Shown piece by piece: positions 26,899-35,631 of a stretch of 64,000 nucleotides of DNA. A model generated the notes under the pieces. It searched no databases. It was not told where the DNA came from and worked only from the letters and a program-made list of their open reading frames with translations. This DNA comes from Pollutimonas sp036675275 (GTDB lineage Bacteria > Pseudomonadota > Gammaproteobacteria > Burkholderiales > Burkholderiaceae_B). Location of the stretch: positions 282,266 through 346,265 of the forward strand of contig JAKFFG010000008.1 in NCBI GenBank assembly GCA_036675275.1, written 5' to 3'. The position numbers and the translations under genes are program-made. Each line of letters begins with the position of its first letter. Within the stretch, counting starts at the first letter, position 1.

Positions 26899-27621
26899 TC
26901 AGTGCTTGATATCGGACAGGAATTTGCGTGCCCGGTCGGAGGCCGGTTGTGTGAAGAACTGCTCGGGTTGCGCTGTTTCGACGATCTTGCCGACGTCCAT
27001 GAACCATACGACATCGCCGACATCCCGGGCAAAGTTCATTTCATGCGTCACGCAAACCATGGTCATACCGTCTTTGGCCAGTGATTTCATCACCAGCAGC
27101 ACTTCATTCACCATCTCTGGATCAAGCGCACTAGTGGGTTCGTCGAAGAGCATGATCCGGGGCCGCATGGCCAGGGCCCGGGCAATCGCGACACGCTGTT
27201 GCTGGCCACCCGAAAGCTGAGCGGCAAACGCGCCGGCTTTGTGAGACAAGCCCACCCGTTCCAGCAGCGTCTCCGCCGACTCTTGCGCCTGCTTCTTGTT
27301 CATTCGCCCAAGCATGACCGGCGCCATCATCAAGTTGTCCAGGACGCTCATGTGGGGAAACAGATTGAACTGTTGAAACACAAAGCCGATATGGCTGCGC
27401 AGCTCGTCGATCGAGCGGCAGGTGTGGACCGGTGTGTCGTCCACGTAAATCTCGCCTTGTTGAATGGGCTCAAGGCGGTTCACGGTGCGGATCAAGGTTG
27501 ATTTGCCGGAACCGGAAGGCCCGCATACAACGATGACTTCCCCTTGCTTGACCTGCGCGTTGATATTGTCAAGGGCGAGGTAGTCGCCATACCATTTGCT
27601 TACATTCTTGAATTGAATCAT
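26899..27621 (-). CDS. Polar amino-acid ABC transporter ATP-binding protein (GlnQ type)
   Basis: A 240-residue ABC ATPase: Walker A GPSGSGKST (34-42), Q-loop FQQFNLFPH, signature LSGGQQQR (136-143), Walker B IMLFDEP (156-162) and the H-loop in VCVTHEM. Length and spacing are those of the GlnQ/HisP/ArtP group. It energises the two permeases encoded immediately upstream (start adjacent to the permease stop at 27622). It is the distal gene of the four-gene leftward operon from 29894. Confidence 0.93.
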   Translation of the reverse strand: MIQFKNVSKWYGDYLALDNINAQVKQGEVIVVCGPSGSGKSTLIRTVNRLEPIQQGEIYVDDTPVHTCRSIDELRSHIGFVFQQFNLFPHMSVLDNLMMAPVMLGRMNKKQAQESAETLLERVGLSHKAGAFAAQLSGGQQQRVAIARALAMRPRIMLFDEPTSALDPEMVNEVLLVMKSLAKDGMTMVCVTHEMNFARDVGDVVWFMDVGKIVETAQPEQFFTQPASDRARKFLSDIKH

Positions 27622-28323
27622 TTAGATCACCTGAACAACCATTGTGCGTTTGATCTGGATGCGGTTTTCAACCAGCTTCACCACGCCGCTGAGGATCAAA
27701 TTGAGTGTGAAGTACGTGAGCGCCAGTAGTCCGAACACTTCGAACGGTTTGGTCAGCAGCATGTTGTTAACTTGAGCGGCGGCGAATGTCAGTTCATGGA
27801 CGCTGATCACAAATCCCAACGAAGTCTCCTTCACTGTCGAGATGAACTGGCTGAGCATGCTTGGCAGGGTGTTATACAAGGCTTGCGGCAGAATAATGCG
27901 CCGCATGGTCTGGGTGTAGCTTAGGCCCAGCGAGCGGCCGGCCTCGAGCTGGCCGGTAGGCAGCGCCTGGATGCCGCTGCGGATGATTTCGGCCAAGTAG
28001 GCGCTTTCATAGATCACCAGTGCCGCGATCATCGTCGTGGCGCCGCCCACCGGTCGATTGATGATGATGGGCACAAAAAAGTACGCCCAGAAAATAAACA
28101 TCAGCAGCGGCAGGCCCCGGACGATGTAGACGATGGCGGTGCTGGGCCAGTAGAAAATACGGATGGTACTGATTCGGCCCAGCGCAAGCAGGATGCCGAA
28201 TGGGAACGCCAGTGCCAGGCTTATCAGTGCCAAACCGACGGTCGCCACCAGGCCACCCATCGCCCCATGGGGATACTGGCCCACCAGCAGAAGCAGCCAG
28301 TTGTCGGAAAGAATATCCAGCAT
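27622..28323 (-). CDS. Polar amino-acid ABC transporter permease (GltK/HisM-like)
   Basis: A 233-residue permease with about five membrane segments and the cytoplasmic EAA loop LEAGRSLGLSYTQTMRRIILPQA, typical of the His/Glu/Gln/Arg/opine family. The N-terminus includes WLLLLVGQYPHGAMGGLVATVGLAL. It pairs with the second permease 15 bases upstream to form the heterodimeric channel. Confidence 0.92.
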   Translation of the reverse strand: MLDILSDNWLLLLVGQYPHGAMGGLVATVGLALISLALAFPFGILLALGRISTIRIFYWPSTAIVYIVRGLPLLMFIFWAYFFVPIIINRPVGGATTMIAALVIYESAYLAEIIRSGIQALPTGQLEAGRSLGLSYTQTMRRIILPQALYNTLPSMLSQFISTVKETSLGFVISVHELTFAAAQVNNMLLTKPFEVFGLLALTYFTLNLILSGVVKLVENRIQIKRTMVVQVI

Positions 28324-28338
28324 ATTTCCCTCTCCCTG

Positions 28339-29040
28339 TCAGCGTTTGGCCGCGGCAGCGCGGTGTTTGGAAATGTAGGCGCCGCCGAACATCAACAGGA
28401 GTGATACAGCCAGATAAAGCGCCGTGACGACGGTATACACCTCAAAAGTCTTGAAGGTGGCGGATTCGATTTCTCGCCCCGCGCCGGTAAGCTCAATCAG
28501 GCCGATTGCCATGGCCAGGCTGGTGTTCTTGAAAAGCAGCAGCGTCTGGTTGGTCAGTGGCGGGATGGCAATGGTGAACGCCTGCGGAAGAATGACTTTA
28601 CGCATAGAGCGCATATAGCTCAGGCCCAATGAACGTGACGCCTCCAGTTGGCCATCCGGAATGGCGCGAATCGCGCTACGTAAGTCTTCGGCGACATAGG
28701 CCGCCGTCACCAGTCCAATGGCAATCATGGAAAATAGGAACTCGCTGCCCAACTGATTGACGGCATCGTTCAGCGCCATAGGCAGCAGCGCCGCGACGCC
28801 GAAGTACCAAAGCAGAATATGCACCAGCATGGGCACGTTGCGGTGAAATGCCACATACAGTGCAATGATGTAGTTAAGGGGGCGGCGGTTGAGCATACGC
28901 AGTACGGCAAGCGCGCTGCCCAGCCCGAACGCCAATAGCCAGGCAAGCGCAGTCATCTTCAGGGTCGTCATCAGACCCCCAAGAATCAGCATGGGGTAGC
29001 CGTTGCTGAGCAACGCACCGAAATCTAGTGTGTAGTTCAT
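28339..29040 (-). CDS. Polar amino-acid ABC transporter permease (GltJ/HisQ-like)
   Basis: A 233-residue permease with five predicted membrane segments and the EAA loop LEASRSLGLSYMRSMRKVILPQA. The region ALYVAFHRNVPMLVHILLWYFG corresponds to the family's conserved RGTPLL-like segment, here written RNVPMLV as in glutamate/aspartate (GltJ) systems. It lies 23 bases after the receptor gene and 15 bases before the second permease, within one operon. Confidence 0.92.
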   Translation of the reverse strand: MNYTLDFGALLSNGYPMLILGGLMTTLKMTALAWLLAFGLGSALAVLRMLNRRPLNYIIALYVAFHRNVPMLVHILLWYFGVAALLPMALNDAVNQLGSEFLFSMIAIGLVTAAYVAEDLRSAIRAIPDGQLEASRSLGLSYMRSMRKVILPQAFTIAIPPLTNQTLLLFKNTSLAMAIGLIELTGAGREIESATFKTFEVYTVVTALYLAVSLLLMFGGAYISKHRAAAAKR

Positions 29041-29063
29041 GAAACGACTGCCCCTTTTCCCGA

Positions 29064-29894
29064 CTAACCCTTGATTTCCTCAAACTTGAATTCGCGCTTG
29101 GTGTAGAACTTCGTGTCCTTGCCGAACCACTTATCGAAGATGGTCTGTGCCCTGCCCGAGGCTTCCAATTGAGCCATGGCCTTGTTGACTTCCGCCAGCA
29201 GTTCTTTTTCGCCCTTGCGAACGCCTATGCCCCAAGGCTCGGTGAACAGCGCCTTGTCGATGATTTGCGTCTTGACGACCGATTTGTCCGAGTCTTGCTT
29301 GAATTTCAGCAGCATCAGTTCGGAGCCGACAAAACCGGAGACCTTGTTTTGTACCAGAGCCAGATACGAGGTTGGGGGATCTTTAAACGTCACGGTAGTA
29401 ACGTCAGGGATAAGCCGCTTCGCACCCGCTTCGGAGGACGAGCCGCTGACGGCGCTGACCCGCTTGCCCGCCAGATCAGCAGGTGTCTTCAGCGTGCCGG
29501 CATCGGCGCTGCGGATCAGGATTTTTTGCGGACTGACATAGTCGGTATAGCTGTAGTCGATTTGTTTGGCGCGGTCGGGAGACCAGCCCAGGTTGGCCGC
29601 CACAACGTCGACGCGGCCGGCGACCAGCTCGGGAATACGTGCTGCAACAGAAATCATCTTGACGTCGAGCTTGACACCCAGGTGATCCGCTATCTCTTTG
29701 CAAAGATCGATCTCATAACCGACGACTTCGCGGCTCTGAGGGTCTTGGAAGCTGAAGGGTTCCGATGTGCCCAGCGTGCCACAGACCAGCGTATTGCGGC
29801 TTTTGACATCTTCCAGCGCGTTGGCGGAAGCGGCACAACTGGCGCCCAGGGCCAGCACCATGGTTGTGGCTTTCAATGTGTCTCTGAGTTTCAT
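29064..29894 (-). CDS. Amino-acid ABC transporter substrate-binding protein (SBP family 3)
   Basis: A 276-residue periplasmic receptor with a signal peptide (MKLRDTLKATTMVLALGASCAASA). The SBP_bac_3 signature VGYEIDLCKEIADHLGVKL is followed by the carboxylate-binding segment GRVDVVAANLGWSPDRAKQIDYS and SGSSSEAGAKR. The ligand is probably a polar or acidic amino acid. ATG 29894 begins the signal peptide; an in-frame extension to 29993 is arginine-rich and unlikely. It is the promoter-proximal gene of the ABC operon and is divergent from the class V aminotransferase at 30448. Confidence 0.9.
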   Translation of the reverse strand: MKLRDTLKATTMVLALGASCAASANALEDVKSRNTLVCGTLGTSEPFSFQDPQSREVVGYEIDLCKEIADHLGVKLDVKMISVAARIPELVAGRVDVVAANLGWSPDRAKQIDYSYTDYVSPQKILIRSADAGTLKTPADLAGKRVSAVSGSSSEAGAKRLIPDVTTVTFKDPPTSYLALVQNKVSGFVGSELMLLKFKQDSDKSVVKTQIIDKALFTEPWGIGVRKGEKELLAEVNKAMAQLEASGRAQTIFDKWFGKDTKFYTKREFKFEEIKG

Positions 29895-30447
29895 GAGTCT
29901 CTCCGAAGATGGGTGATTATTGTCAATCAAGTGGCTGATATGGCCGCGCGATCTTCTTGAGTATGTCGCGTGTCGTCTCGATGCCGGCCGCAAGGCTATT
30001 TCGGCATGCCTTTATGGCCATGGGGTGCATCATGCAAAAAGTTTCAGACTTGAAAAAGGGAATTAATGTACAGCTTGAAGATTCCCCTAAGGAATGTCGC
30101 TGCTTGTAAAAGTCGAATTTTTGCGGAAGTTTTTTTAAAGCTTTTATAAATCAATGGCGTAGAGGCTTTTGCTGCGCCCGGGGCGCACGGAGTAAAGATC
30201 CTTGCTCCGGTCTGAAATGAATCCGAGAAAAGCGTTCGCTACGGGATAACACCTAGCGGTTGCCCCGGAACTTGCGGGCCTTCCCATCCCAAAAATAGAT
30301 TCCATTCTCATGAAGGGGATTCTTGGCAGAACGTCGACACATCGCTTTATTTCATGTATTCCTATATAAAAATCTCTCTTTCTTTAAACGGGGATCGATC
30401 CCATAATCGCCGTAGTTTCGCAACGCCAACTACATCGAGAGCATCGT
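29895..30447. other. Long divergent intergenic region
   Basis: About 550 bases between the ABC operon and the aminotransferase gene. It is AT-richer than its surroundings (poly-T runs near 30130) and holds no convincing open frame. It must contain the two divergent promoters. Candidate -10-like hexamers (for example TATAAA near 30366) can be seen but none is supported by a clear -35 box, so no promoter is called. Confidence 0.4.
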
Positions 30448-31725
30448 ATGTCATCTTCCCAAGGCCAGTTTCTTCCCGCGGATATCCTGTCCGAAGTCAA
30501 GCTTCGATTTCATCAAGTGGATCATGACCATACTGGGCGCAAACGCTTGTATTTTGATAATGCCGGCGGCGCTTTTCGATTGAAGTCAGTGCTTGAACGC
30601 ATGGCTGAACTGGATGCGATCCCCGACAATATAGAACGCACCCATACCGTTGCGCGTTATCTTCAAGATATTCAAGCGGCCGGCGAGGCGGACTTCCGCT
30701 GTCTGCTCAATGCGCAAGGCGGTAGCGTCTATACGGCTCAGACGGCCTCCGCGATTATGTTCGACATGGTGCGCACTATTGCAGAGAACGTGGCTGGCTC
30801 GAACATGGTGACCACCACGCTGGAGCATCCGTCGTCGTTCGATGCCATGTCCATTTACGCGCAACGCACGGGTAAAGCGTTGCGCATTGCGCAAAGCAAC
30901 CCTGATACAGGCGGCATCGATGTCGATGAACTGGTAGGCTTGATCGACCAGGATACATGTTTGCTCAACGTCATCTACGCATCCAATATTTCGGGCGCCA
31001 AACTTGACTTGGAGGCGATTGTCCAGAAAGCGCGAGCCATCAAGCCGGATCTTTACATTCTTGTGGATGCTGTTCAGCACGCGCCTCACGGGCTGATCGA
31101 TCTTCAGCGCACGCCAGTGGATGGAATCAATATTGCACCGTACAAGTTCTTTGGCGCGCGCGGCTCGGGGATGGCTTGGCTGTCAGAGCGGGCTGCAGTA
31201 TTGCCGCACCATAAGCTTCATGGAAAACCCGCCGGCGCATGGGGCTTGGGCAGCGGTGTGCCATGGCAGTTCGCGGCTCTCACGGAAATTGTGTCTTATG
31301 TATGCTGGCTGGGCGAAAAATTCACCGACAGCGAAGATCGTCGCGCCTTGTTCGAAAGAGGCATGAATCAAATCGAACTGCACGAGCGTGCCTTGTTATC
31401 GCGGCTATTGAATGGCGAAGGCGCGGTCAAGGGCTTGCGGCAGATTCCAAAAGTAACGGTATACCTCGACCATCCCGACCTGAGCAAACGCGATCTCATT
31501 ATCATGATCGGCATTGGCGACCTCGATTTCTCGCGGGCGGTCCTGGAATACGAACGGCGCGGCGTCATCGTCTACGAGCGGGTTGCTAGCAGTATCTATT
31601 CCAAGCGCATGCTGGATTCGTTCAAGCTGAAGGGAGGAGTACGGGTATCGCCTTTGCACGTCCATACACCCGAAGATATGGATGCGTTCCTTAGGATTAC
31701 GGCGGAAATAGCCCAGGCGCTTTAG
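30448..31725 (+). CDS. Class V aminotransferase-fold PLP enzyme (cysteine desulfurase/lyase-like)
   Basis: A 425-residue PLP-dependent fold-type I enzyme of the class V group. The PLP lysine lies in INIAPYKFFGARGSG, the aspartate that binds the pyridine nitrogen in YILVDAVQHAPHG, and the opening RLYFDNAGGAFRLKS is typical of NifS/SufS/kynureninase-like enzymes. It could be a cysteine desulfurase-like lyase or an aminotransferase acting on the amino acid imported by the neighbouring ABC system. That link is inference from divergent position only. The gene is alone on its strand and ends 59 bases before the first tRNA-Leu fragment, so it marks the left edge of the integrated region. Confidence 0.85.
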   Translation: MSSSQGQFLPADILSEVKLRFHQVDHDHTGRKRLYFDNAGGAFRLKSVLERMAELDAIPDNIERTHTVARYLQDIQAAGEADFRCLLNAQGGSVYTAQTASAIMFDMVRTIAENVAGSNMVTTTLEHPSSFDAMSIYAQRTGKALRIAQSNPDTGGIDVDELVGLIDQDTCLLNVIYASNISGAKLDLEAIVQKARAIKPDLYILVDAVQHAPHGLIDLQRTPVDGINIAPYKFFGARGSGMAWLSERAAVLPHHKLHGKPAGAWGLGSGVPWQFAALTEIVSYVCWLGEKFTDSEDRRALFERGMNQIELHERALLSRLLNGEGAVKGLRQIPKVTVYLDHPDLSKRDLIIMIGIGDLDFSRAVLEYERRGVIVYERVASSIYSKRMLDSFKLKGGVRVSPLHVHTPEDMDAFLRITAEIAQAL

Positions 31726-31783
31726 GTGTTCAGGGTGTGGAAACCCATCGAAATTGAAGGTTTCACGCTACATCCATAGTGCT

Positions 31784-31890
31784 TGGTTTACCGCGAAATC
31801 GAAATCGAACCGGCGCGCCTTGCCGTGGGGGCTTTTGAGTTAGAGTGCGAAAACGTTTTCGTAGAGAGGTGAGGCGAAAGTGAGCGTCTC
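31784..31890 (-). repeat. Decayed tRNA-Leu 3'-end fragment with attachment arm (left-most att-like site)
   Basis: Bases 31800-31840, read on the minus strand, match the T-arm and anticodon-loop part of the tRNA-Leu fragments at 43.8 and 63.6 kb (ATCGAACCGGCGCGCCTTG, then CTTTTGAGTT). The acceptor end (31784-31799) is degenerate. To its right, 31841-31890 continues with the same arm sequence seen at the other sites (GTTTTCGTAG, then GAAAGTGAGCGT). This is best read as the oldest, outermost junction of a stack of tRNA-Leu-targeted elements. It cannot be a functional tRNA: there is no 5' half and the acceptor stem is broken. Confidence 0.65.
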
Positions 31891-31947
31891 GAATTATCAT
31901 GCAAGCGGATAGTCGCCGTATCGTAATCGTAACGGCCACTCCATCCA

Positions 31948-32931
31948 TTATGACAAGCACGCAGCTTCATTTTTCGTTAACTCATTTTTCTTAAGCCACG
32001 CCTCAGTTTCTTTGGCGCCCGCTTTCCTAAGCGCGTCCATCACCGACGATGACGGCTCGGTATTCAACGTCATGTTGTTCTCGCGCATGCGTGCATAATT
32101 TGCACTGATACGCTGTTCTACGCCGCTCCATGACGCTTGCGCCACCTGCTCGGCGGCCTTATTCAATATGGCCCGTTGGTCGCTGTCCAAGCTATTCCAT
32201 ACATCTTTATTGATGATCGTATAGCTTAGGGGAATGGAATAGTTAACCGCCGTGAAGTGTGGCAGATGGTTCCAAAGACTGCGCCCGGCACCACCATCAC
32301 CAGATGTCAGCACAGCGTTGACTTCATCGGCGGCCAGCTTTTCAGCCAGTGCAGAGTAAGGCAAGTGGACGCTTTCGGCACCAAGGCCCTCGAACACTGA
32401 TTTACTGGTCTCGTCGTACGTCCTGATTTTCAGCTCGTTCAGCGCATCCGCGTTTTCCAGTGGGGCAACTGACCAGACTCCAGAGGGCGGCCAGGGTGTC
32501 ACGTAGAGCAGACGCGCATTCAAGCGCTCGGCACGTTCTTCGAGGGCCGGTTTTGCGCAAGTGTATATGGCCCGTGCCTGCTCAAAATCGCGTGCTGCAA
32601 ACGGAAGGGACGATAACAGAAACAGGGAGTCTCGTGCACCCAATATGCCGCCGAACAGCGTGCCCATCTGAACGCGTCCCTGGGTTACGGCATCAACCTG
32701 GTCAGCACCTTTGTAGGGGTTATCGCTTTCTTGCAGAGTTTTGACATGAAGAGCGCCTCCAGACAATTTTTCCACGTGCTCGGCGAATTGCAGATCGGCT
32801 GTAGCGGTAATCGACGTGCCCGGATACTCGTTGATCAGCGTTAATGTTACTTGAGCATAGGCTGCAGGCACGGTCGCTGTCGAAACAAGCAGCGCAGCGA
32901 CGATATCGGATAGGAACTTTTTACGGTTCAT
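31948..32931 (-). CDS. TRAP-type substrate-binding protein, orphan
   Basis: A 327-residue periplasmic receptor with a signal peptide (residues 1-26, MNRKKFLSDIVAALLVSTAT then PAAYAQ). The mature part has the DctP-like layout: an early FAEHVEKLSGGALHVK strand-helix, LFGGILGARDSLFLLSSLPF, and the central LNELKIRTYDETS region. No DctQ or DctM gene is next to it, so either the permease was lost during island decay or the protein serves another permease or a sensor. The C-terminus ends close to the left att-like site, and a 3' truncation cannot be excluded. Confidence 0.78.
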   Translation of the reverse strand: MNRKKFLSDIVAALLVSTATVPAAYAQVTLTLINEYPGTSITATADLQFAEHVEKLSGGALHVKTLQESDNPYKGADQVDAVTQGRVQMGTLFGGILGARDSLFLLSSLPFAARDFEQARAIYTCAKPALEERAERLNARLLYVTPWPPSGVWSVAPLENADALNELKIRTYDETSKSVFEGLGAESVHLPYSALAEKLAADEVNAVLTSGDGGAGRSLWNHLPHFTAVNYSIPLSYTIINKDVWNSLDSDQRAILNKAAEQVAQASWSGVEQRISANYARMRENNMTLNTEPSSSVMDALRKAGAKETEAWLKKNELTKNEAACLS

Positions 32932-33369
32932 GAACAGTCTCCGTTTAGGCACCCCTCACTATATGTCGATTTTTACTAACCGTTACTCGGTGTTTTCCAC
33001 TATTGGCCATGCCGCTTGCAGAACATCTACGTCAAATAACTCGGCGATGGCTTCAGTCTTGCATCTGACTTTCTGAAGTAGGAACATAGCTACATTCTCG
33101 ATGCTTACTGAGGAGTCGCTATGAACATCACCACCGCGACTCAGCGCAAGGTGCTGTTTTCCGGATTTGGCTCGAGAGCCAAGTTTCGCCTGCCTTCGCC
33201 GGTCGCATTCTGCCGGTCGATATGGCAGTCGCGCAGCGCTGTGCAGGGCTTCATTTACCCAATCCAGGCCACCGCCATGGGCAGCCTGATTTCATGGGAA
33301 GTCCGATAGAGACCAGTGTTGTCGATCGGACTGAGGCGTTGAGGAAACCACAGATCTCGCGGCGAAGAT
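32932..33369. other. Gap with unresolved small open frames
   Basis: About 440 bases between the orphan receptor and the AraC gene. On the plus strand, 33121-33309 encodes a 62-residue open frame with a good AGGAG five bases before its ATG but no recognisable protein. On the minus strand, one frame stays open from 33291 to a stop at 32983-32985 (102 codons) with no usable start until an internal Met. Its end reads like natural protein (SIENVAMFLLQK, then AIAELFDVDVLQAAW). At most one is real; the minus frame may be a 5'-truncated gene remnant. Neither is assigned. Confidence 0.3.
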
Positions 33370-34341
33370 TCAATGAGATAAAGCGAATCCCGAAACCTGC
33401 ACTGCCGGCGACAGGGCAAAAGAAACTCTCAGGTCGCGCACTTCCTCGACAGGGGTTCGTCCGAAGAAACGTTTGAACTCACGGCTGAACTGCGAGGGGC
33501 TTTCATAGCCGACACGAGCCGAGGCAGCCGCGGCAGTCAGGCCATCGCGAATCATCAAGAGCCGGGCTTGATGCAGCCGCGTCGACTTGATGTACTGGAT
33601 CGGTGAGGTCTGGGTAACGGTCTTGAAATGAGCGTGAAAGGCCGGCACGCTCATGCCCACCTCACCCGCCAAGTGGGTGACGTCGAGGGACTGCGTATAG
33701 TCGGCGTGGATGCGCCGCAGTGCCCTGGCGATCTTGCCGAACTGCCCCTGGTGGGCCAGAGCCGCCCGCATGGCGCCACCCTGTTCCCCGACGAGCACAC
33801 GGAAACAGATTTCCCGCACGATGGCCGGCGCAAGGATCCTCGCTTCGAGCGGGCAGGCCAGAGCTTCAAGCAGACGCAGCGTTGCATCGGCCAGGAATCC
33901 CCCGAGTGGAGTCGAGATCATGCCGCGTGGCGCAACGTGCGTATGTTCCCGCGACTGATCGATGGCCAACACCAAGTCTGCCACTGCGGTCAGATCCAGG
34001 CGCAGAGAGACGGCCAGCATCGGCTCGGCTTCGCTGGCTTCGGTTTCTGTAGAGAAAGGTAGCGGCACCGACAGCACCAAGTAATGCTGGGCATCGTAGA
34101 GATAGATTTCGTCTCCCAGGAAACCGCGCTTGCGACCCTGGCAAACGATCACGATGCTCGGCTCGTAGAGCACAGGCGTGCGTCCCAAGGGACGATCAGA
34201 GCGCATGAAGCGGACACCATCCAGGGCAGACAGGGTGTAACCCTGGTTGGGTGCCAGTGTTGTCAGCAAGGTAATCATCTGCTGGGACACGGCGATGTCG
34301 GGAACAGGCATGCTTACGTGCTCGGGTTCACAAGGTTTCAT
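33370..34341 (-). CDS. AraC-family transcriptional regulator
   Basis: A 323-residue regulator. Residues about 20-185 form the AraC N-terminal cupin-type domain (TPVLYEPSIVIVCQGRKRGFLGDEIYLYDAQHYLVLSVPLPF is the hallmark of the AraC_N group). Residues about 215-310 hold the two helix-turn-helix motifs, ending YESPSQFSREFKRFFGRTPVEEVRDLR. This subtype commonly sits beside and activates aldehyde or ketone reductases. It is divergent from an SDR gene at 34490, which fits. No ribosome site separates the ATG at 34341 from an in-frame TTG at 34356; the ATG is preferred. Confidence 0.9.
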   Translation of the reverse strand: MKPCEPEHVSMPVPDIAVSQQMITLLTTLAPNQGYTLSALDGVRFMRSDRPLGRTPVLYEPSIVIVCQGRKRGFLGDEIYLYDAQHYLVLSVPLPFSTETEASEAEPMLAVSLRLDLTAVADLVLAIDQSREHTHVAPRGMISTPLGGFLADATLRLLEALACPLEARILAPAIVREICFRVLVGEQGGAMRAALAHQGQFGKIARALRRIHADYTQSLDVTHLAGEVGMSVPAFHAHFKTVTQTSPIQYIKSTRLHQARLLMIRDGLTAAAASARVGYESPSQFSREFKRFFGRTPVEEVRDLRVSFALSPAVQVSGFALSH

Positions 34342-34489
34342 GATAGGAATTGTCAATGAATGCCGTGAAATTGTCGATGAATATCATTTCAATTATAGGA
34401 ATAGGCAATAACCAGATAGGTATGGGTATTCGCATGACAGGGCGTCGCTCCTAACATGAACTTGTCAGCCATTACAAAGGAAACCCAAC

Positions 34490-35227
34490 ATGTCTGGAAC
34501 CATACAACCGAAAGTCATTCTTGTCACCGGAGCCAGTAGCGGCATCGGTGAAGCCACTACGCGTCTTCTTGCCGAGCAGGGCCATCACCTCGTCGTCGGG
34601 GCGCGCCGTAGCGAACGGCTGGCTGCCTTGGCCGACGAGATTCAAGGCAGTGGCGGATCGGTGCGCTACCGCACGCTGGACGTCACCTCCCTGGAGGATG
34701 TCATCGCTTTCGCCGACTTCGCCATAGACGCCTTCAGCCGGATTGACGTCATTGTCAACAATGCAGGTGTCATGCCGCTGTCGCCACTGGCCGCACTAAA
34801 GGTGGATGAATGGAATCGAATGATTGACGTGAACATTCGCGGCGTGCTGCATGGTATCGCGGCGGTCTTGCCAAGCATGCAGGCGCAGGGCCACGGCCAA
34901 GTGGTCAACATTTCTTCCATTGGCGGATTAGCTGTATCGCCCACGGCCGCGGTGTACTGCGCGACGAAATTCGCCGTGCGCGCCATCTCAGACGGTTTGC
35001 GTCAGGAGAGCGAAAAGATCCGTGTGACCGTGATCTGCCCCGGTGTCGTCGAGTCGGAACTGGCCGACACGATCTCCGACCAGACAGCCCGTAATGCCAT
35101 GCGCGAATTCCGCCGTATAGCGCTATCCCCCGACGCCGTTGCACGTGCAATTTCTTATGCGATCGAGCAGCCGGCCGACGTGGATGTTAGCGAAATCGTT
35201 GTGCGACCAACGGCCAGCCCCTATTGA
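34490..35227 (+). CDS. SDR-family oxidoreductase
   Basis: A 245-residue classical short-chain dehydrogenase: cofactor motif TGASSGIG (13-20), NNAG (90-93), catalytic Ser142, Tyr156 and Lys160 (YCATK). The basic residues after strand 2 (VVGARRSERL) favour NADPH. It would reduce a ketone or aldehyde, or oxidise an alcohol; the substrate is unknown. AAAGGAAA precedes the ATG. It is the first of three consecutive SDR genes or remnants under the divergent AraC regulator. Confidence 0.92.
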   Translation: MSGTIQPKVILVTGASSGIGEATTRLLAEQGHHLVVGARRSERLAALADEIQGSGGSVRYRTLDVTSLEDVIAFADFAIDAFSRIDVIVNNAGVMPLSPLAALKVDEWNRMIDVNIRGVLHGIAAVLPSMQAQGHGQVVNISSIGGLAVSPTAAVYCATKFAVRAISDGLRQESEKIRVTVICPGVVESELADTISDQTARNAMREFRRIALSPDAVARAISYAIEQPADVDVSEIVVRPTASPY

Positions 35228-35257
35228 TTACCCGTACAACCGAAAAGGAAGACGAGC

Positions 35258-35604
35258 ATGACAGTCAGCACATCAATTATTGAAGCGACGTTCAATGGCG
35301 AGGTCGCTATCGTGCCGGGCCCCGCAAGTGGTACTGGGCTCGCGACGACGGAGCTTTTGCACGCGCGAGGCGCAAAGGTTATCGCAGTAGGAAGGAGTTC
35401 AAACGTCGAAAAGCTGGCTCGTCCTCGCATCGTTCCGCTCGTTGCTGACGCGGCAAACGAAGAGAATTCTGTGCTTGCGGTGACCCTGGCGAAAGAGACA
35501 TTCGGCAAGCTCGATATTCTTGTGAACAACGCGGACAACATTATCAACAAGCCGTGGGCTCGGCAGTCATGGCTGATGGCGGCATGAGCGTAGCACGCAA
35601 GTAA
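35258..35604 (+). pseudogene. SDR remnant with internal deletion and frameshift
   Basis: The first 95 or so codons encode an SDR N-terminus with a degraded cofactor loop (PGPASGTGLAT in place of TGxxxGIG) and KLDILVNNADN. The frame then runs into PWARQSWLMAA and stops at 35587. In the +1 frame the same bases read GSAVMADGGMSVARK and stop at 35604, which is a typical SDR C-terminus. So about 140 central codons including the catalytic Tyr-x3-Lys are deleted and the two ends are out of frame. It cannot be an active dehydrogenase. Confidence 0.8.
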
Positions 35605-35631
35605 CTGCAGGCAACACACAAAGGAAATACC

